From CAVZGO01 sp963774935 (GTDB lineage: Bacteria; Chloroflexota; Anaerolineae; Anaerolineales; UBA4823): a stretch of 64,000 bases of DNA. The stretch lies in NCBI GenBank assembly GCA_963774935.1, contig CAVZGO010000013.1, positions 1 to 64,000 of the forward strand, given 5' to 3'. Each line of letters opens with the position of its first letter. Position 1 is the first letter of the stretch. Below are positions 62,235-64,000 of the stretch, piece by piece. The position numbers and the translations under genes are program-made. The notes beneath the pieces were generated by a model that did no database searches, was not told where the DNA came from, and was given only the letters and a program-made list of their open reading frames with translations.

Positions 62235-62694
62235 ATGAAGAAACAAAAAGTACTCGATAAGCTGGAAAGAGCCTGGGTAGAATTCAACGAGTCCTGGGCT
62301 GGTCTCACCGATGATGAACTCTTGCAGCTCGGGGGTGACGGAGCAGTGGTCGGTGAAGGATATGATGGCTCACGTGAGCTGGTGGGAAGAAGAAGCGCTC
62401 AAACACCTCCCGCTGATCCTGCAGGGCAAACGCCTAACACGCTACTCAATCAAGTATGGCGGTATCGACGCCTTCAACGCTCAAATGACTGAACTCAAAC
62501 GTGACCTGCCACTGGTGGAGGTGCGCACAGACATGGATGCGACGCACAAACGCCTGGTGGAATATCTACTCAGCGTGCCGGAAGAGCACTTTGCCAGCGG
62601 GACACGCTTCTACCACCGGCTGCGGCTGGATACCTACGGGCATTATCCCATCCATACCCGGGCGATCCTCACCTGGCGCAAACGAGCCGAATAA
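62235..62694 (+). pseudogene. DinB/ClbS-like protein, one frameshift
   Basis: About 152 residues. The N-terminal part KKQKVLDKLERAWVEF ends at LLQLG and continues VTEQWSVKDMMAHVSWWEEE in the next frame. A surplus G in the run at 62331-62335 explains it. Helical bundle with the metal-site-like segment DMMAHVSWWE and a late TYGHYPIHTRAI. This is typical of DinB-like four-helix proteins such as ClbS/DfsB. The role is unknown; relatives detoxify reactive metabolites or use bacillithiol/mycothiol. Confidence 0.75.
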
Positions 62695-62818
62695 TTAATC
62701 AGAACAAATTTCAACCTGCACAACTTGCACTATTACCACGATAAATGTATAATTAATGCATTCTAAGAAAATGACGGTATTGTCATTTTAGTATATATTC
62801 ACAAAAGGAGAAATATTT

Positions 62819-63349
62819 ATGGCAACTGCAGAAATGTCTGGAAAAGGGGCACGGCTGCCCTGGTGGTTGGTACTGATCGAAGGCATTCTCGCCATCATCG
62901 TCGGCGGGATGCTGCTGGTCTGGCCAGCAAAAACCTTCACCACCCTGGTTTTCTTCCTGGGCTTCTGGTGGCTGATGGACGGCATCTTTGATATCGTCTC
63001 GATCTTCTTCGACAGAACCCAGTGGGGTTGGAAGCTGTTCATGGGAATTATCGGCATCATCGCCGGTCTATTCCTGATCCAGGCCCCGCTACAGGGTGCA
63101 TTGATCCTTGCACCGACTTACGTGATCATCCTGGGTTTCATGGGCATTTTCTATGGAATTATGGGGTTGGTCAACGCGTTCCGCGGTGCGGGCTGGGGTG
63201 CTGGTATCATTGGCGCGATCAGCATTGTCTTTGGTATTTTCCTGCTGGCGAATGTCTGGGCGGCATCGCTCGCGGTACCAACCGTGTTCGGCATCTTCGC
63301 CATCGCGGGTGGTTTCATGGCTATCGTACTCGCCTTCCGGATGAAATAA
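62819..63349 (+). CDS. HdeD-family membrane protein
   Basis: A 176-residue protein with six hydrophobic helices (WWLVLIEGILAIIVGGMLLV; FFLGFWWLMDGIFDIVSIF; LFMGIIGIIAGLFLIQAP). It has the internal triplication pattern of HdeD/DUF308. HdeD is linked with acid resistance in enterobacteria but the wider family is uncharacterised. ATG 62819 follows AAAAGGAGAAA. It is monocistronic and followed by a strong terminator. Confidence 0.85.
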   Translation: MATAEMSGKGARLPWWLVLIEGILAIIVGGMLLVWPAKTFTTLVFFLGFWWLMDGIFDIVSIFFDRTQWGWKLFMGIIGIIAGLFLIQAPLQGALILAPTYVIILGFMGIFYGIMGLVNAFRGAGWGAGIIGAISIVFGIFLLANVWAASLAVPTVFGIFAIAGGFMAIVLAFRMK

Positions 63350-63377
63350 AATCTCGGAACTTTAATCGATAAGCTTT

Positions 63378-63415
63378 CAAAACGGGTGATCCAGGCAACT
63401 GAATCACCCGTTTTG
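63378..63415. terminator. Bidirectional terminator after the HdeD-like gene
   Basis: CAAAACGGGTGAT (63378-63390) pairs perfectly with ATCACCCGTTTTG (63403-63415) around a 12-base loop, with A/T tracts in both arms. It isolates the HdeD-like gene from the glutaminase gene. Confidence 0.8.
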
Positions 63416-63488
63416 ATTACGGATCAACGGCTGACCACAATTGATGTGTTAATATTAAATCGATCAAGCATTCAGACCTGGAGCAATT

Positions 63489-64000
63489 ATGCAAGGTGAT
63501 TCCCAACCCGACAAGATGACAGGTTATTCAAACGTTTCCACCGGACGCCTGCCGCGGGATGAACGGGTGCAGGCACTGGTACAGACTGCACACGATCTCT
63601 ACCAGTCCAACGATGATGGGCAGAACGCAGCACAATACCCGGCACTGGCACAGGTGTCCCGCGAATTGTTCGGCATCTGCATTGTCAGCGCGGATGGTAA
63701 AAAGTTTTCTACTGGTGACGCAACGGTCTCTTTCACCATCATGAGCGTGTCCAAGCCATTCATCTTTGCACTGGTGTTACAAGCTCTGGGTAAGCAAGAG
63801 GCAAGGGAAAAACTGGGCGTGAACAGCACGGGATTACCGTTCAATTCCCTGATGGCAATTGAGACGCACTCGACACGGACGGGGAATCCGATGGTCAATG
63901 CCGGGGCGATTGCTGCCACCAGTCTGGTGCCGGGAGAAAGCAGCGAGGAGAAATGGCAGTTCATCCTGCAGGGGTTATCGCGCTTTGCCGGTCGTGAGCT
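63489..64000 (+). CDS. glsA: Glutaminase, 3' end outside the window
   Basis: The frame is open from ATG 63489 to the last base, giving about 170 residues of a serine-dependent beta-lactamase-like glutaminase, normally about 310 residues. The catalytic S-x-x-K motif is SVSKPF (about residues 87-92). GLPFNSLMAIE and NPMVNAGAIA are family signatures. The enzyme converts glutamine to glutamate and ammonia. The start has a weak ribosome-binding site. The C-terminal half is cut off by the window edge. Confidence 0.92.
   Translation, partial: MQGDSQPDKMTGYSNVSTGRLPRDERVQALVQTAHDLYQSNDDGQNAAQYPALAQVSRELFGICIVSADGKKFSTGDATVSFTIMSVSKPFIFALVLQALGKQEAREKLGVNSTGLPFNSLMAIETHSTRTGNPMVNAGAIAATSLVPGESSEEKWQFILQGLSRFAGRE

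Noticed and set aside
42700..62700. Programmed +1 frameshifting as a shared mechanism
   Set aside because: The sites lack a common slippery motif and occur in many unrelated genes; insertion errors explain them better.
1..64000. CRISPR arrays, tRNA or rRNA genes, IS elements, prophage genes
   Set aside because: No regularly spaced direct repeats, cloverleaf-like segments, transposase or phage sequences were recognised by reading; a tRNA scan could not be run.

Overview
The window is protein-dense bacterial DNA of roughly 50% GC (estimated by eye). No rRNA, tRNA, CRISPR array, insertion sequence or phage gene was seen. The gene mix is a tungsten/molybdenum aldehyde oxidoreductase, a reductive-dehalogenase-type protein, LIV- and ribose-type ABC transporters with lipoprotein binding proteins, PPK2, DUF1269 membrane proteins and a B12 photoreceptor regulator with photolyase. 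It best fits a Chloroflexota (Anaerolineae-like) bacterium. That placement is inference from gene content, not a phylogeny.

Region 1 (1-25.9 kb) is a catabolic island read almost entirely rightward. A sigma70-type promoter with dyad operators precedes a cupin, a TIM-barrel protein, a creatininase-family hydrolase, an AOR-family oxidoreductase and a MoaD-like protein. A LIV-type transporter (livG, livF, livH, livM) follows. Next comes a 730-residue binding lipoprotein that fuses a sugar-type and a LIV-type substrate-binding domain, then a reductive-dehalogenase-like protein, then a ribose-type transporter (ATPase and permease) without its own binding protein. After these lie an esterase and a meta-cleavage set: GalB-like hydratase, RraA/GalC-like aldolase, extradiol dioxygenase, CHMI-like tautomerase and a SnoaL-like protein. 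A LysR gene faces a second ribose-type transporter with its own binding protein, a second esterase and an MFS permease. The set looks built to import and degrade aromatic or aromatic-ester compounds.

Region 2 (25.9-42.6 kb) holds icd, a ZIP-type metal transporter, PPK2, a P-type cation ATPase, a group of small membrane/DUF1269/SHOCT proteins, an esterase, an ABC-2 exporter with a leader attenuator, a VOC protein, a prokaryotic ionotropic-glutamate-receptor-like channel, and a short remnant of a lipid kinase.

Region 3 (42.7-54.5 kb) has two leftward genes of unknown function, a MacAB-like ABC system, an AhpC/TSA-like protein and a CarH/LitR-type MerR-B12 regulator. The regulator diverges from a five-gene unit: epimerase, photolyase, TspO-like protein, alpha/beta hydrolase and redoxin. 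The two units share a mirror-image promoter/operator. The redoxin has an in-frame TGA exactly at the first cysteine of its CxxC, followed by a plausible bacterial SECIS hairpin.

Region 4 (54.5-64 kb) is a DeoR regulator with a sugar ABC transporter and a GH4 glycosidase, then a secreted beta-rich lipoprotein, a DinB-like protein, an HdeD-like protein and a glutaminase cut by the window edge.

Thirteen genes are broken by at least 17 frame changes, every one equivalent to a single inserted base and most lying after 42 kb. This looks like insertion-type sequencing error rather than gene decay. The affected genes are reported as single loci with the junctions stated.
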